From assembly GCF_000176235.1 (NCBI RefSeq), contig NZ_ACZV01000005.1, positions 930,001 to 994,000 of the forward strand: a DNA stretch of 64,000 nucleotides. The letters run 5' to 3'. The first letter of the stretch is position 1; each line of letters opens with the position of its first letter. Below are positions 26,910 to 35,458 of this stretch, one piece after another. The DNA is from Vibrio orientalis CIP 102891 = ATCC 33934. GTDB taxonomy: Bacteria; Pseudomonadota; Gammaproteobacteria; Enterobacterales; Vibrionaceae. Both the position numbers and the translations under genes were made by a program. The notes under the pieces were generated by a model. The model was not told the origin of the DNA. It was given only the letters and a program-made list of their open reading frames with translations, and ran no database searches.

Positions 26910-28334
26910 TTAGAATAGGTTTTTATCTCTTACCAGCTCTCGTGGCAAACCATTCTTAATACGATTTCCGACCCATTTTCCTAAGCCAATCACATCGTTA
27001 TCAAACTTTACGAACACTTCACCTTTACCTGAAAGCTCAGCAGGGCGAACGTCTCGTCCCATAAACCACTCTCGGGCATCATCAATAGAAAGTGCTACAC
27101 ACATAGACTCTTCGCCAGTGGCAAGCGTCGTCGCGACTTGGTGCTGCCAACGGTAACCTTTCTTATGAGCCTCGGCGATTTTTATCCCCATACGTGAAAA
27201 ACGGAACTCACCAAGCATAGGCTCTAATGCACTCGGGAATAGCCAAACATCATTGTCACGTAACCAAATTGATGTGTCGTCAGGCAGTGAAACACCTAAC
27301 GTATCTTTTAACTGTGTAGCAATGTCGTTTTCAATCTTCGCGCTTGCTTTCTCAAACGGAAACTTACCTAAACGTTTTTTAACTTTTGGTGCATCGACAG
27401 AGCCTGTTTTACGAATTTTAGCGACAAAGAAGCCTTCACAATCGTATACCTGTGGGAAAATGTGTAGGAAGCCTTCTTCGGTTAGCGATTTTTCCGCACC
27501 GGTAAATAGATCGGCTAGGCTTTCGAACTCAACAAGGTCGCCAAAGGTTTCTTTTAGGTGGAGACAAACCTGCTGATTTTCTTCAACACTAAGAGTACAA
27601 GTCGAGTAAACCATGACACCATTTGGCTTGAGTGCATGGAACGCGCTTTCGATAAGATCCTTTTGCGTCTCTGCAATAGAGAGCACGGATTCTTTATTCC
27701 AGTTTTTCATCGCGTCGGCGTCTTTACGAACGGTGCCTTCACCAGAGCATGGAGCATCGATAAGTACGGCATTAAATTGTTCCGGTAGCCAGCCACCAAA
27801 GACACGCCCATCGTAGTTAGATAGGGCTGTATTACGAACGCCACAACGTTCAATGTTCGCATGCAGTACTTTTACTCGGCTGGCAGAAAACTCATTGGCG
27901 ACTAACACACCTGCGTTTTCCATTTTCGCCGCAATTTGAGTGGTCTTTGAACCCGGGGCTGCTGCCATATCGAGTACTGATGTAAAATCATCACCTTGGT
28001 TATCAAACAGCGCTGCAACCGGCATCATTGAGCTAGCTTCTTGAATATAGAATAATCCAGACATGTGTTCTGCGGTGTTACCTAACGGCACTTGCGATTC
28101 ATCTGCTTCAATCCAGAAGCCTTCTTCACACCAAGGAACGGGTTCCAGTTGCCAACCTTTACTTTTAGCTCGTGTTAGGAATGCATCAATCGAAATCTTT
28201 AGCGTGTTGACGCGAATACTTTTACGCAGTGGACGTTGGCAAGCGGCGATGAAGTCTTCCATATTAAGGTTAGATGGAAGAATCGCTTCAATTTCGCTGA
28301 GGAATTCGGCTGGAAGATATACGTTCTGATGCAA
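26910..28334 (-). CDS. rsmF: 16S rRNA m5C1407 methyltransferase RsmF
   Basis: RNA m5C methyltransferase of 474 residues (E. coli 479). The N-terminus EDFIAACQRPLRKSIRVNTLKI matches RsmF. The SAM site is LDMAAAPGSKTTQIAA; the two catalytic-cysteine motifs are DAPCSGEG and YSTCTLSVEENQ; a C-terminal PUA-like region follows. The start is TTG: the family alignment begins here and no ATG is available before residue 25. It follows letB, as yebU follows yebT in E. coli, but a terminator between them suggests separate transcription. Confidence 0.95.
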   Translation of the reverse strand: MHQNVYLPAEFLSEIEAILPSNLNMEDFIAACQRPLRKSIRVNTLKISIDAFLTRAKSKGWQLEPVPWCEEGFWIEADESQVPLGNTAEHMSGLFYIQEASSMMPVAALFDNQGDDFTSVLDMAAAPGSKTTQIAAKMENAGVLVANEFSASRVKVLHANIERCGVRNTALSNYDGRVFGGWLPEQFNAVLIDAPCSGEGTVRKDADAMKNWNKESVLSIAETQKDLIESAFHALKPNGVMVYSTCTLSVEENQQVCLHLKETFGDLVEFESLADLFTGAEKSLTEEGFLHIFPQVYDCEGFFVAKIRKTGSVDAPKVKKRLGKFPFEKASAKIENDIATQLKDTLGVSLPDDTSIWLRDNDVWLFPSALEPMLGEFRFSRMGIKIAEAHKKGYRWQHQVATTLATGEESMCVALSIDDAREWFMGRDVRPAELSGKGEVFVKFDNDVIGLGKWVGNRIKNGLPRELVRDKNLF

Positions 28335-28386
28335 GGTTCTGTCTCTACAAGCTTGAAAGGGCGATGATTATAGCCAATTAATAAAA

Positions 28387-28412
28387 AAAACGCAGCGATT
28401 AGGCTGCGTTTT
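28387..28412 (-). terminator. Terminator of letB
   Basis: AAAACGCAGC pairs with GCTGCGTTTT and leads on the minus strand into a run of eight T, ten bases after the letB stop. Confidence 0.93.
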
Positions 28413-28421
28413 TCTTAATGA

Positions 28422-31055
28422 TTATGGTTTAGGAATGGCGGTTCTCCATGCCTTCCAGTTTTCTTCTGCTTTCGCATTGAGGTAGAAGGTATGGCCGTGT
28501 TTTGCGATAGGCTGCAATTGGCTTTGCTCTGGAGTAGAGAAGGAGATCCCCCCACGAACAAGGCTGTCGAATGTTCCCGCCTTAATGTTCGCCCCGGTTA
28601 GCCCTATAGAGACATCGACGCCAGACGCATTCCAAAAGACACTGTTTTGTCGAACTAGATATGCGTACTCAGGACGGATAACAATGTTAGACACGATGCG
28701 ATCCGCAAATTCGCCCAGTTGTACATGTGTTACTTCGCCGACTTCGATATCACGGTAAAGCACCGGTGTACCGATAGCAATTGAGCCTCTCGATTCGCTT
28801 TGGAGCGTAAACTGAACACCCTTAGTTGCTTGTTTTGTCTTGTGTAGAGTAAAGGTATTTTTCGTTTTGCCTTGACCCGGTTGAACACTGATCGATTGAG
28901 ACAGCAAGTTTTGGATGTTTTTCACGCCACGTAAGCCGACTTCAGCTTTCGGTAACCAGAAGTATGAGCCTTCAGCAGCGATAGAGTCAGTATATTCCGG
29001 TAGAATACGAGCTTTAACCTCGACGCTTTGACGCTTAAAGTTCGGCACGACCAGTGTTACTTCACCCACTTTGATTCCGTTGTAATTGATCACTGTTCCT
29101 TTCGAAAGCGTATTTTCACCTTCGAAGGTCAACGTGATCACCTGACCAAACTTGCGAGCAGTTTTGAAATCATCATAAAGTATCCATTTACCATTTTGCT
29201 TATTGTCGACACCAGGCAGAGAGTCAAACGCAAGGCCACCTTGAATAAGCGATTTTAGTGGCGCAGCTTTAACGCTCACACCTGCCAAACTCGCATCTAT
29301 TTCAACGCCGGAGCGGTTCCAAAAAACGGTTTGCTCAGTCACAAGGTGTTTATATTGGTTCTCGATGCTTGCTGTGATGATTACGCCTCCGTCGACTAAG
29401 TAAAAATCTGAAATACTGCCGACTTGTAAGTTGCGATATAAAAGTGGGCTACCTTTACTGATCGGTGGCAGTTCGTTGGCAAACAAGGTTAATTGGGTAG
29501 AGCCTGACATATTGTACTTGGCTAACTCGGCCAATGACTTACTTGGGTAAAGCTTGTATTCCTTTAAAGGTGACTCTTTACCTTCACTGACAAAGCTAAT
29601 TGATCCAGTTAAAAGCTGTTTTGCCGGTGGAACTGTGATGTTTAATCCAGATTCAGTCAGTTCTGCGCTCGCACTTCCCGTGACAAAGAAGCGATTTTGC
29701 GATTTGATCAGCGAAGCGTAGGTGCTGTCGATCAGAATATCGAAGTGGACTTTATCTTTATCAAGGCTGACCTGGGTAACTGAGCCAATACTAATACCTC
29801 GATAGAGAATATTCGCGCCTTTATCAAGACCAAAAGAGTTGTCCGCAACGAGTTGTAAAGATACCGAACGCGCTTGTTGGCGGTTGAAGTCATCTTTACG
29901 GATTGCACTAAAGGCACGCGAGCGGTCACCTTCACCAGGAACAATTGTTAAGAAGTTACCTTTAACAATGTTTGCAATGTTCTCAACACCAGAAAGTGAT
30001 ACTTTCGCTTCTTCAAGTATGAAGCGGCTTCCTGTCGTTAACATATCACTAAATGCAGGTTGAATAGCGGCAGAAGCGACGATTTCTTCACGACCTTCGT
30101 TTAACTGCAGGTCCGTGATTTGGCCAACTTCTAAGCCTCTATACATAATAGGGGCCCCTGATGCGCTGATATTACTGCCGTCAGGTAGGGCAATTTTAAT
30201 CGCAATACCGCGTCCGGCTGTTTTAATATCTTTATAGAGTCTAAATAACGTATTGTCCGCGACAGGGTTCCCCCCATCTGGTGAGTCAACGGCGATTGAA
30301 CCGCCGATCAGTGCGCTTAAACTTTCTAAGCGAACATCGACACCTTGAAAGCCAATGTTTGCGCCGATACCGCTCACGTTCCAGAAGCGGCTGTCGTCGG
30401 TAATAATATGGCGATATTCGTCTTGAATTGAAGCTTGAATGATGACGTTTTTAGATTGTGAGTCGAGTTGATAGCTGTAGACTTCACCAATAGGTATCTT
30501 GCGATAAACGATTTGAGAACCGACAGAGATACCGCCAAGATCGCGCGATTTCAGTGAAATATTGAGCCCCTCAGAAACCAGTAGGTCGGATGGCGCTCGC
30601 TCTAAAGCGGTAAATTTTGTCTCTGGTTCAGAAGGGTTGTTGCCCGGTGAAATTGCGATGTAGTTACCGGAGACAAGTGCGTCTAGGCCTGATATACCAG
30701 AAAGGCTCGCGGTTGGTTTTACCATCCAAAAGCGTGTTTCCTTGGTTAGAAGCTTGGTCGCTTCTGGGTAAATATCGGCGTCAACATAGATACTTTGAAG
30801 ATCTTCCGCTAAGTTGATGTCTTTGACCATACCCACTTCAAGGCCTTGGTATCGGATTGTTGTTCGACCAGCAATCAGGCCTTGAGCATCGGAGAAATAG
30901 ATCTGTACTCGTTGCCCTGCATCTTGAACAGCTTTAAACACTAACCAACCAGCAAGCACCATGGTGATTATCGGCAATAGCCACAGTGGCGAAATCCCTT
31001 TATTGCGCTTGATATGTGGTGAATACGAGTTTTGAGTGGGAGATGAATTACTCAT
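28422..31055 (-). CDS. letB: Intermembrane lipid transport tunnel protein LetB (YebT), seven MCE domains
   Basis: Forms a periplasm-spanning hydrophobic tunnel for lipids between inner and outer membranes. It has 877 residues, the same as E. coli LetB, an N-terminal membrane anchor (about residues 20-42), and seven MCE domains recognised by their repeated YRG-type signatures: IRYQGLEVG, IVYRKIPIG, IMYRGLEVG, ILYRGISIG, LLYRNLQVG, INYNGIKVG and VLYRDIEVG. Its ATG overlaps the end of letA by 8 bases, showing translational coupling. Confidence 0.96.
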   Translation of the reverse strand: MSNSSPTQNSYSPHIKRNKGISPLWLLPIITMVLAGWLVFKAVQDAGQRVQIYFSDAQGLIAGRTTIRYQGLEVGMVKDINLAEDLQSIYVDADIYPEATKLLTKETRFWMVKPTASLSGISGLDALVSGNYIAISPGNNPSEPETKFTALERAPSDLLVSEGLNISLKSRDLGGISVGSQIVYRKIPIGEVYSYQLDSQSKNVIIQASIQDEYRHIITDDSRFWNVSGIGANIGFQGVDVRLESLSALIGGSIAVDSPDGGNPVADNTLFRLYKDIKTAGRGIAIKIALPDGSNISASGAPIMYRGLEVGQITDLQLNEGREEIVASAAIQPAFSDMLTTGSRFILEEAKVSLSGVENIANIVKGNFLTIVPGEGDRSRAFSAIRKDDFNRQQARSVSLQLVADNSFGLDKGANILYRGISIGSVTQVSLDKDKVHFDILIDSTYASLIKSQNRFFVTGSASAELTESGLNITVPPAKQLLTGSISFVSEGKESPLKEYKLYPSKSLAELAKYNMSGSTQLTLFANELPPISKGSPLLYRNLQVGSISDFYLVDGGVIITASIENQYKHLVTEQTVFWNRSGVEIDASLAGVSVKAAPLKSLIQGGLAFDSLPGVDNKQNGKWILYDDFKTARKFGQVITLTFEGENTLSKGTVINYNGIKVGEVTLVVPNFKRQSVEVKARILPEYTDSIAAEGSYFWLPKAEVGLRGVKNIQNLLSQSISVQPGQGKTKNTFTLHKTKQATKGVQFTLQSESRGSIAIGTPVLYRDIEVGEVTHVQLGEFADRIVSNIVIRPEYAYLVRQNSVFWNASGVDVSIGLTGANIKAGTFDSLVRGGISFSTPEQSQLQPIAKHGHTFYLNAKAEENWKAWRTAIPKP

Positions 31056-32307
31056 TTATAGACTCTTTTTGTTTAACTTCATCAGGGTAGTTATCCCAAA
31101 TTAACCTTGGATCCATACTTTCAGCGGCCAGCATGGTCAAAACAACCACCAAACCAAACGCTACAGCACCATAGCCGGGAGTAAAGTCGAGTACTTGGCC
31201 ACGATCGACTAGGGTCATCATGATGGAAATAACAAACAGATCCATCATCGACCAACGTCCAATCCACTTAATCACAAAATAGATAAACATTCTGTGTTTG
31301 TGATAGATCTTTCTTTTGAATTGTATCGCCAGTAACAAATATGAGAGTCCAATAATTTTAGCGACCGGAACGACGATACTAGCGACAAAGATGATCACAG
31401 CAATACCAATCATGCCACTGTTTACAAGTGATGCGACACCAGAAAAAATGGTGTCTTCTAGACGTTTACCGTTAGTCAGAAGAATCGAAATTGGAATTAG
31501 GTTAGCAGGGAAGATAGCGATACTCGCTGCGATCAGATATGCCCAAGTTTTCTGGATTGAATTTGGCTTACGATGGTGAATGGGGCTATCGCATCGTACA
31601 CAGAATTCACCCTCGGGTTGGGATAAATGACATTGGTGACAGTGTAGCGTTTTCTCTGTCAGGAGGTAGTTATCTTCAGGGTGGAAGGCCTCCCAGTAAC
31701 GACGAACACTCACGCGAGTAATCAATAATATAGTTGCGACTTGGAGCAGAACTAGGCCGATAAGGCCAGGCCCAACATAGATGTCAGAATAATCCTGAAG
31801 TTTAAAACAAGAGATGGCGATACTGACGAGGAATACATCAATCATTACCCAGTTTTTAAGATGCTGAATAATGGAAAGTGAATATTTGAGCAGTTTAAAA
31901 GCGCGATATTTCAGCGCGATATGTGCGGTGACGACAGAGCTACACACCAAGAGTGGCGCGATAGAGCTACAAAAAATGATTAAGATCGAAAGTAAAACAA
32001 ACCCTTCACTAAACAGACTCATGACACCTGAAGGCAGTGTGGCAGGGATCATCATCCCAAATAAACGAATACTGATAAAATCGAAAAAGTGAGAAGGTAT
32101 AAATAGCAGAAGGCACGCGACGGCGACGGCAAGGTTTCCGGAAAGAGAAGGGGTGCCGCCTCGATACAGATGAGTGTTGCAACGCGGGCAATGGGCGCTT
32201 TTGCCTTGCTCGACATCAATAAGGTCAACCGGAAGCTCGCAGCCGTGACATAACCTTACGGATGCAAGTTTGCTAGAGTGTGCATGAAGCTTAGAAGAGG
32301 AGCTCAT
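31048..32307 (-). CDS. letA: LetA (YebS/PqiA family) inner membrane partner of LetB
   Basis: Inner-membrane protein of 419 residues that works with LetB in lipid transport. Two PqiA halves are visible, each with a zinc ribbon (CHGCELPVDL...CPRC near residue 20 and CHQCHLSQ...CVRC near 225) followed by about four membrane segments. AGGAGAG precedes the ATG. It follows the ABC exporter gene by 33 bases on the same strand, so the three genes probably form one operon, which is unlike E. coli, where letA starts the unit. Confidence 0.95.
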   Translation of the reverse strand: MSSSSKLHAHSSKLASVRLCHGCELPVDLIDVEQGKSAHCPRCNTHLYRGGTPSLSGNLAVAVACLLLFIPSHFFDFISIRLFGMMIPATLPSGVMSLFSEGFVLLSILIIFCSSIAPLLVCSSVVTAHIALKYRAFKLLKYSLSIIQHLKNWVMIDVFLVSIAISCFKLQDYSDIYVGPGLIGLVLLQVATILLITRVSVRRYWEAFHPEDNYLLTEKTLHCHQCHLSQPEGEFCVRCDSPIHHRKPNSIQKTWAYLIAASIAIFPANLIPISILLTNGKRLEDTIFSGVASLVNSGMIGIAVIIFVASIVVPVAKIIGLSYLLLAIQFKRKIYHKHRMFIYFVIKWIGRWSMMDLFVISIMMTLVDRGQVLDFTPGYGAVAFGLVVVLTMLAAESMDPRLIWDNYPDEVKQKESINE

Positions 32308-32340
32308 CGCTTCTCTCCTAATTGATGTAGATTGTTTGGG

Positions 32341-34137
32341 CTAAGCGTGTGTTTGCACGTTCCCATATAAGGTTTGATATAAGCCTTGTTGTTCAACCAA
32401 CTCTCCATGCGTACCCACTTGCGCGACTTGACCATCTTCCAGAACATAAATTAGGTCTGCTTGTTTAACGGCAGACAAACGATGTGCGACGATCAAGGTT
32501 GTACGACCTTTTAAAAATTCAGTAAGCGCTTTGTGCAATGCGGCTTCAGTCGCTGTATCAAGCGCAGATGTTGCTTCATCAAGAATAACAAACCTTGGAT
32601 TACTCAACACCATGCGAGCAATGGCTAAACGCTGCCTTTGCCCGCCAGATAATCGAATGCCGCTGCGGCCGATTTGAGTTTCAAGCCCATCGCTCAACTG
32701 ATTAATCACATCTTGCATTTGGGCGATTTCAAGCGCGCGCCATAGCTGCAAGTCATCATATGCTGAGCCTAGCGTCAGATTATGCCTTAAAGTGTCATTA
32801 AAGAGTATAGGCTGTTGTAATACAACGGCTATTTGTTCTCTAATTATGTCAAAACTAATTTCGTCAGTGGTGTGACCATTAAACTTAATTAAACCAGAGT
32901 CTTGCTGATAGACGCCGATGAGTAGCTGAATGAGTGTCGATTTACCTCCGCCACTGGCACCAACCAGTGCGACTTTCTTACCCGCAGGGATGGTTAAGCT
33001 CAGGTCAGATAAGACTTTGACTTCTTCATTATATGAAAAGTTAACATTTTGGATCTCAATATCAACTTCACGGTCATCGGTAAATGGGTTGACCTGACTC
33101 ACTGGGCGGTGTTCTTCTTCAAGATCTAATAGGGCATTGATACGTTTTAGCGCAGCTTTAGCGCTGTACCAAGAAAACTGGATACCTAATAGCTCCTGAA
33201 CGGGTGAAAGCATAAACCATAAGTAACCGAATACTGCGAAGATTTGACCAATAGTGAGATCGCTAAACAGTACCATCAACATAGCGACGGCCCGGAATAA
33301 TTCAAATCCTAACAGAAACAGTAAGAAAGAGACGCGTCCAGCAGCCTCTGATTGCCAAGCGTATTTATCGGCATCGCGGCGTATTTGATCGGCTTGGCCT
33401 TTTAATTCATTGAGGAATTCACGTTCTCGGTTAGCAGCGCGCAGCTGATAGATACCATCTAGTGTTTCAACTAAGCGGTTTTGAAAACGTTCGAACGATT
33501 GGTTCTCTCGTTTTTTAAGGTGTTTGACCTTGCTACCTAATTTACGAGAGAAGTAAATGACAACAGGGTTCACCAATAGGATGAACAGGCCTAAACGCCA
33601 ATCTAGCCATAAAAGAACGCCTGCGGTGCCGATGACCGTGAGTAGGCTGATAATAAATTTACTTAATGTCGAACCAATGAACTGATCAATGGTCTCAATA
33701 TCGGTAATTAAGTGAGCATTAATGCCACCGCTACCTCGGGTTTCGTATTGACGAATGCTGATGCGGCCAAGCTTATCAATCATTTTGCTGCGCATCTGGT
33801 AGGTAATGGTTTTTGAGACTAGGGTAAATTGACGGCTTTGTACGATACTCAAAGCTTGGCTGGCACTACGCATTATGACAACAAGCAGTAGTGTGAGAAA
33901 AATGTAGCCCGTCGGTGTTTGCATAGAAGTAGGCAACACCATGTCCATAACAGCAAGGCCTGACCCTGGTTGATCCAGAAGTACCTCATCGACCATTAAT
34001 GGCATAAGAAGAGGAATAGGCACACTAATCAAGGTGGCTAATAAAGCAATCACATTGGCAAATATTAGCTTTGATTTGTGCTTTTTTACTTGTGTTATCA
34101 ACCAAGAACGGCTAATAGTGTTGTGATTATCTATCAT
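32341..34137 (-). CDS. ABC exporter, fused membrane and ATPase domains (MsbA/LmrA type)
   Basis: Half-transporter of 598 residues that should act as a homodimer. Residues 20-320 form the six-helix exporter domain; the ATPase has Walker A GASGGGKST, Q-loop QQPILF, signature LSGGQRQR, Walker B FVILDEATSALD and the H-loop in VAHRLSA. The substrate is not predictable; lipids, peptides or siderophores are all possible. It lies first in a probable ABC-letA-letB operon. A Fur-box-like sequence covers the four to twenty-two bases before its ATG, where no ribosome site is evident. Confidence 0.92.
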   Translation of the reverse strand: MIDNHNTISRSWLITQVKKHKSKLIFANVIALLATLISVPIPLLMPLMVDEVLLDQPGSGLAVMDMVLPTSMQTPTGYIFLTLLLVVIMRSASQALSIVQSRQFTLVSKTITYQMRSKMIDKLGRISIRQYETRGSGGINAHLITDIETIDQFIGSTLSKFIISLLTVIGTAGVLLWLDWRLGLFILLVNPVVIYFSRKLGSKVKHLKKRENQSFERFQNRLVETLDGIYQLRAANREREFLNELKGQADQIRRDADKYAWQSEAAGRVSFLLFLLGFELFRAVAMLMVLFSDLTIGQIFAVFGYLWFMLSPVQELLGIQFSWYSAKAALKRINALLDLEEEHRPVSQVNPFTDDREVDIEIQNVNFSYNEEVKVLSDLSLTIPAGKKVALVGASGGGKSTLIQLLIGVYQQDSGLIKFNGHTTDEISFDIIREQIAVVLQQPILFNDTLRHNLTLGSAYDDLQLWRALEIAQMQDVINQLSDGLETQIGRSGIRLSGGQRQRLAIARMVLSNPRFVILDEATSALDTATEAALHKALTEFLKGRTTLIVAHRLSAVKQADLIYVLEDGQVAQVGTHGELVEQQGLYQTLYGNVQTHA

Positions 34138-34140
34138 TAT

Positions 34141-34159
34141 AATGAGAATGCTTACTATT
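34141..34159. promoter_or_regulatory. Fur-box-like operator
   Basis: AATGAGAATGCTTACTATT matches 13 of the 16 fixed positions of the Vibrio Fur consensus AATGANAATNATTNTCATT. It lies in the divergent region between the ABC exporter and msrC, next to the exporter start codon. Confidence 0.45.
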
Positions 34160-34238
34160 TATGGTTTGCGGCGATTGTACGCAGATTCATGCTAGAAGTC
34201 TCTAATTTTCAAATGGAATAGTAGGACGTATAGACCTT

Positions 34239-34712
34239 ATGAAAATAGAACATTTCCAACGCTTAACCAAGCAAGCGATCGCACTTATTGAATCGGAAAC
34301 GGATCTAATTGCTAACTTATCGAACATTAGTTCACTCCTAAATATGGAGCTTGAAGAGTTAAATTGGGTTGGCTTTTATTTAATGAAGGACGATGAGTTG
34401 GTGCTGGGGCCGTTTCAAGGTAAGCCCGCTTGTGTGCGAATTCCGGTAGGGCGAGGAGTCTGTGGTACTGCGGTGGCACAAAATCGTGTTCAGCGCATTT
34501 ATGATGTCCATGAATTTGAAGGTCACATTGCTTGTGACGCGGAAAGTAACTCTGAGATAGTGATTCCATTTTCTATCAATGGTCAAATCGCTGGCGTTTT
34601 AGATATTGATAGCCCAAAAGTAGGCCGATTCAGCGAAACTGACGAGCAAGGACTGACTTTTTTGATGAGTGAAGTAGAAAAGCTGCTTAATTCACACGCT
34701 ATCAAGGCATAA
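34239..34712 (+). CDS. msrC: Free methionine-(R)-sulfoxide reductase (GAF domain)
   Basis: Reduces free L-methionine-(R)-sulfoxide with thioredoxin. The 157-residue GAF domain has the three functional cysteines in GKPACVRIPVGRGVCGTAVA and GHIACDAES, spaced as in E. coli YebR (positions equivalent to 84, 94 and 118). LNWVGFYLM and EIVIPFSINGQIAGVLDIDS are standard family blocks. It precedes proQ and prc as in enterobacteria. Confidence 0.95.
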   Translation: MKIEHFQRLTKQAIALIESETDLIANLSNISSLLNMELEELNWVGFYLMKDDELVLGPFQGKPACVRIPVGRGVCGTAVAQNRVQRIYDVHEFEGHIACDAESNSEIVIPFSINGQIAGVLDIDSPKVGRFSETDEQGLTFLMSEVEKLLNSHAIKA

Positions 34713-34811
34713 ATTGATTATTGAGTGTGGTTTTTCGCTTGCAGGTCACTATAATACCTCAAATATTTATACTTAATGCTCGCGGACATGCCGCAATAAC
34801 CAGGAATCCAC

Positions 34812-35441
34812 ATGGAAAACACTGAAAAGTTAAAAAACAGCAAAGAAGTTATCGCATATATTGCTGAATGTTTCCCTAAGTGCTTTACTTTAGAAGGTGA
34901 AGCTAAGCCACTTAAAATTGGTATTTTTCAAGATCTTGCGGAGCGTCTAACTGACGACCCGAAAGTAAGCAAAACTCAACTTCGTGCAGCGTTAAGACAG
35001 TACACTTCATCATGGCGTTACCTTCACGGTGTTAAGCCTGGTGCAGTACGTGTAGATTTAGATGGCAACCCAGCAGGTGAGCTTGATGAAGAACACGTAG
35101 AACACGCAAAGACTGCACTAGCTGAAAGCAAGGCTAAAGTGCAAGCTCGTCGTAAAGAGCAAGCTCAGAAAGCTCGCGAAGAAGGTAAAGCTAAAGCGAA
35201 ACCAGCGGCGAAGAAGCCTCAAGCTCGTCGTCCGCAACAGAACAAAGTACAAAAGGCCAGCAAGCCAGTAGAGACGCGCGCTCTGAACGCTGACGAAGTA
35301 ACAGTCGGTAATCAAGTAAACGTAAATATGGGCAAAGGAAATATGGCTGCGACTATCGTTGAAATCAATAAGGAAGATGTGCGTGTTCAGCTGACTAACG
35401 GCCTACAAATGGTTGTAAAAGCGGAGCATTTACGCGCATAA
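34812..35441 (+). CDS. proQ: RNA chaperone ProQ
   Basis: RNA-binding protein that stabilises many small RNAs and mRNA 3' ends. The 209 residues comprise an N-terminal FinO/ProQ domain ([29 protein letters not shown]...[15 protein letters not shown]), a lysine/alanine-rich linker (about residues 100-150) and a C-terminal Tudor-like domain ([20 protein letters not shown]). AGGA precedes the ATG. It ends 17 bases before prc, the conserved proQ-prc pair. Confidence 0.96.
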   Translation: MENTEKLKNSKEVIAYIAECFPKCFTLEGEAKPLKIGIFQDLAERLTDDPKVSKTQLRAALRQYTSSWRYLHGVKPGAVRVDLDGNPAGELDEEHVEHAKTALAESKAKVQARRKEQAQKAREEGKAKAKPAAKKPQARRPQQNKVQKASKPVETRALNADEVTVGNQVNVNMGKGNMAATIVEINKEDVRVQLTNGLQMVVKAEHLRA

Positions 35442-35454
35442 AGGAGATACTCCT
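35442..35454 (+). promoter_or_regulatory. Self-complementary ribosome binding site of prc
   Basis: AGGAG-ATA-CTCCT: the only Shine-Dalgarno sequence for prc can pair with itself in a 5-bp stem with a 3-base loop. It starts one base after the proQ stop codon, so ribosomes finishing proQ would melt it. Confidence 0.45.
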
Positions 35455-35458
35455 ACGC

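Noticed and set aside
34327..34586. Minus-strand frames inside msrC
   Set aside because: They are shadows of the clearly coding msrC frame.
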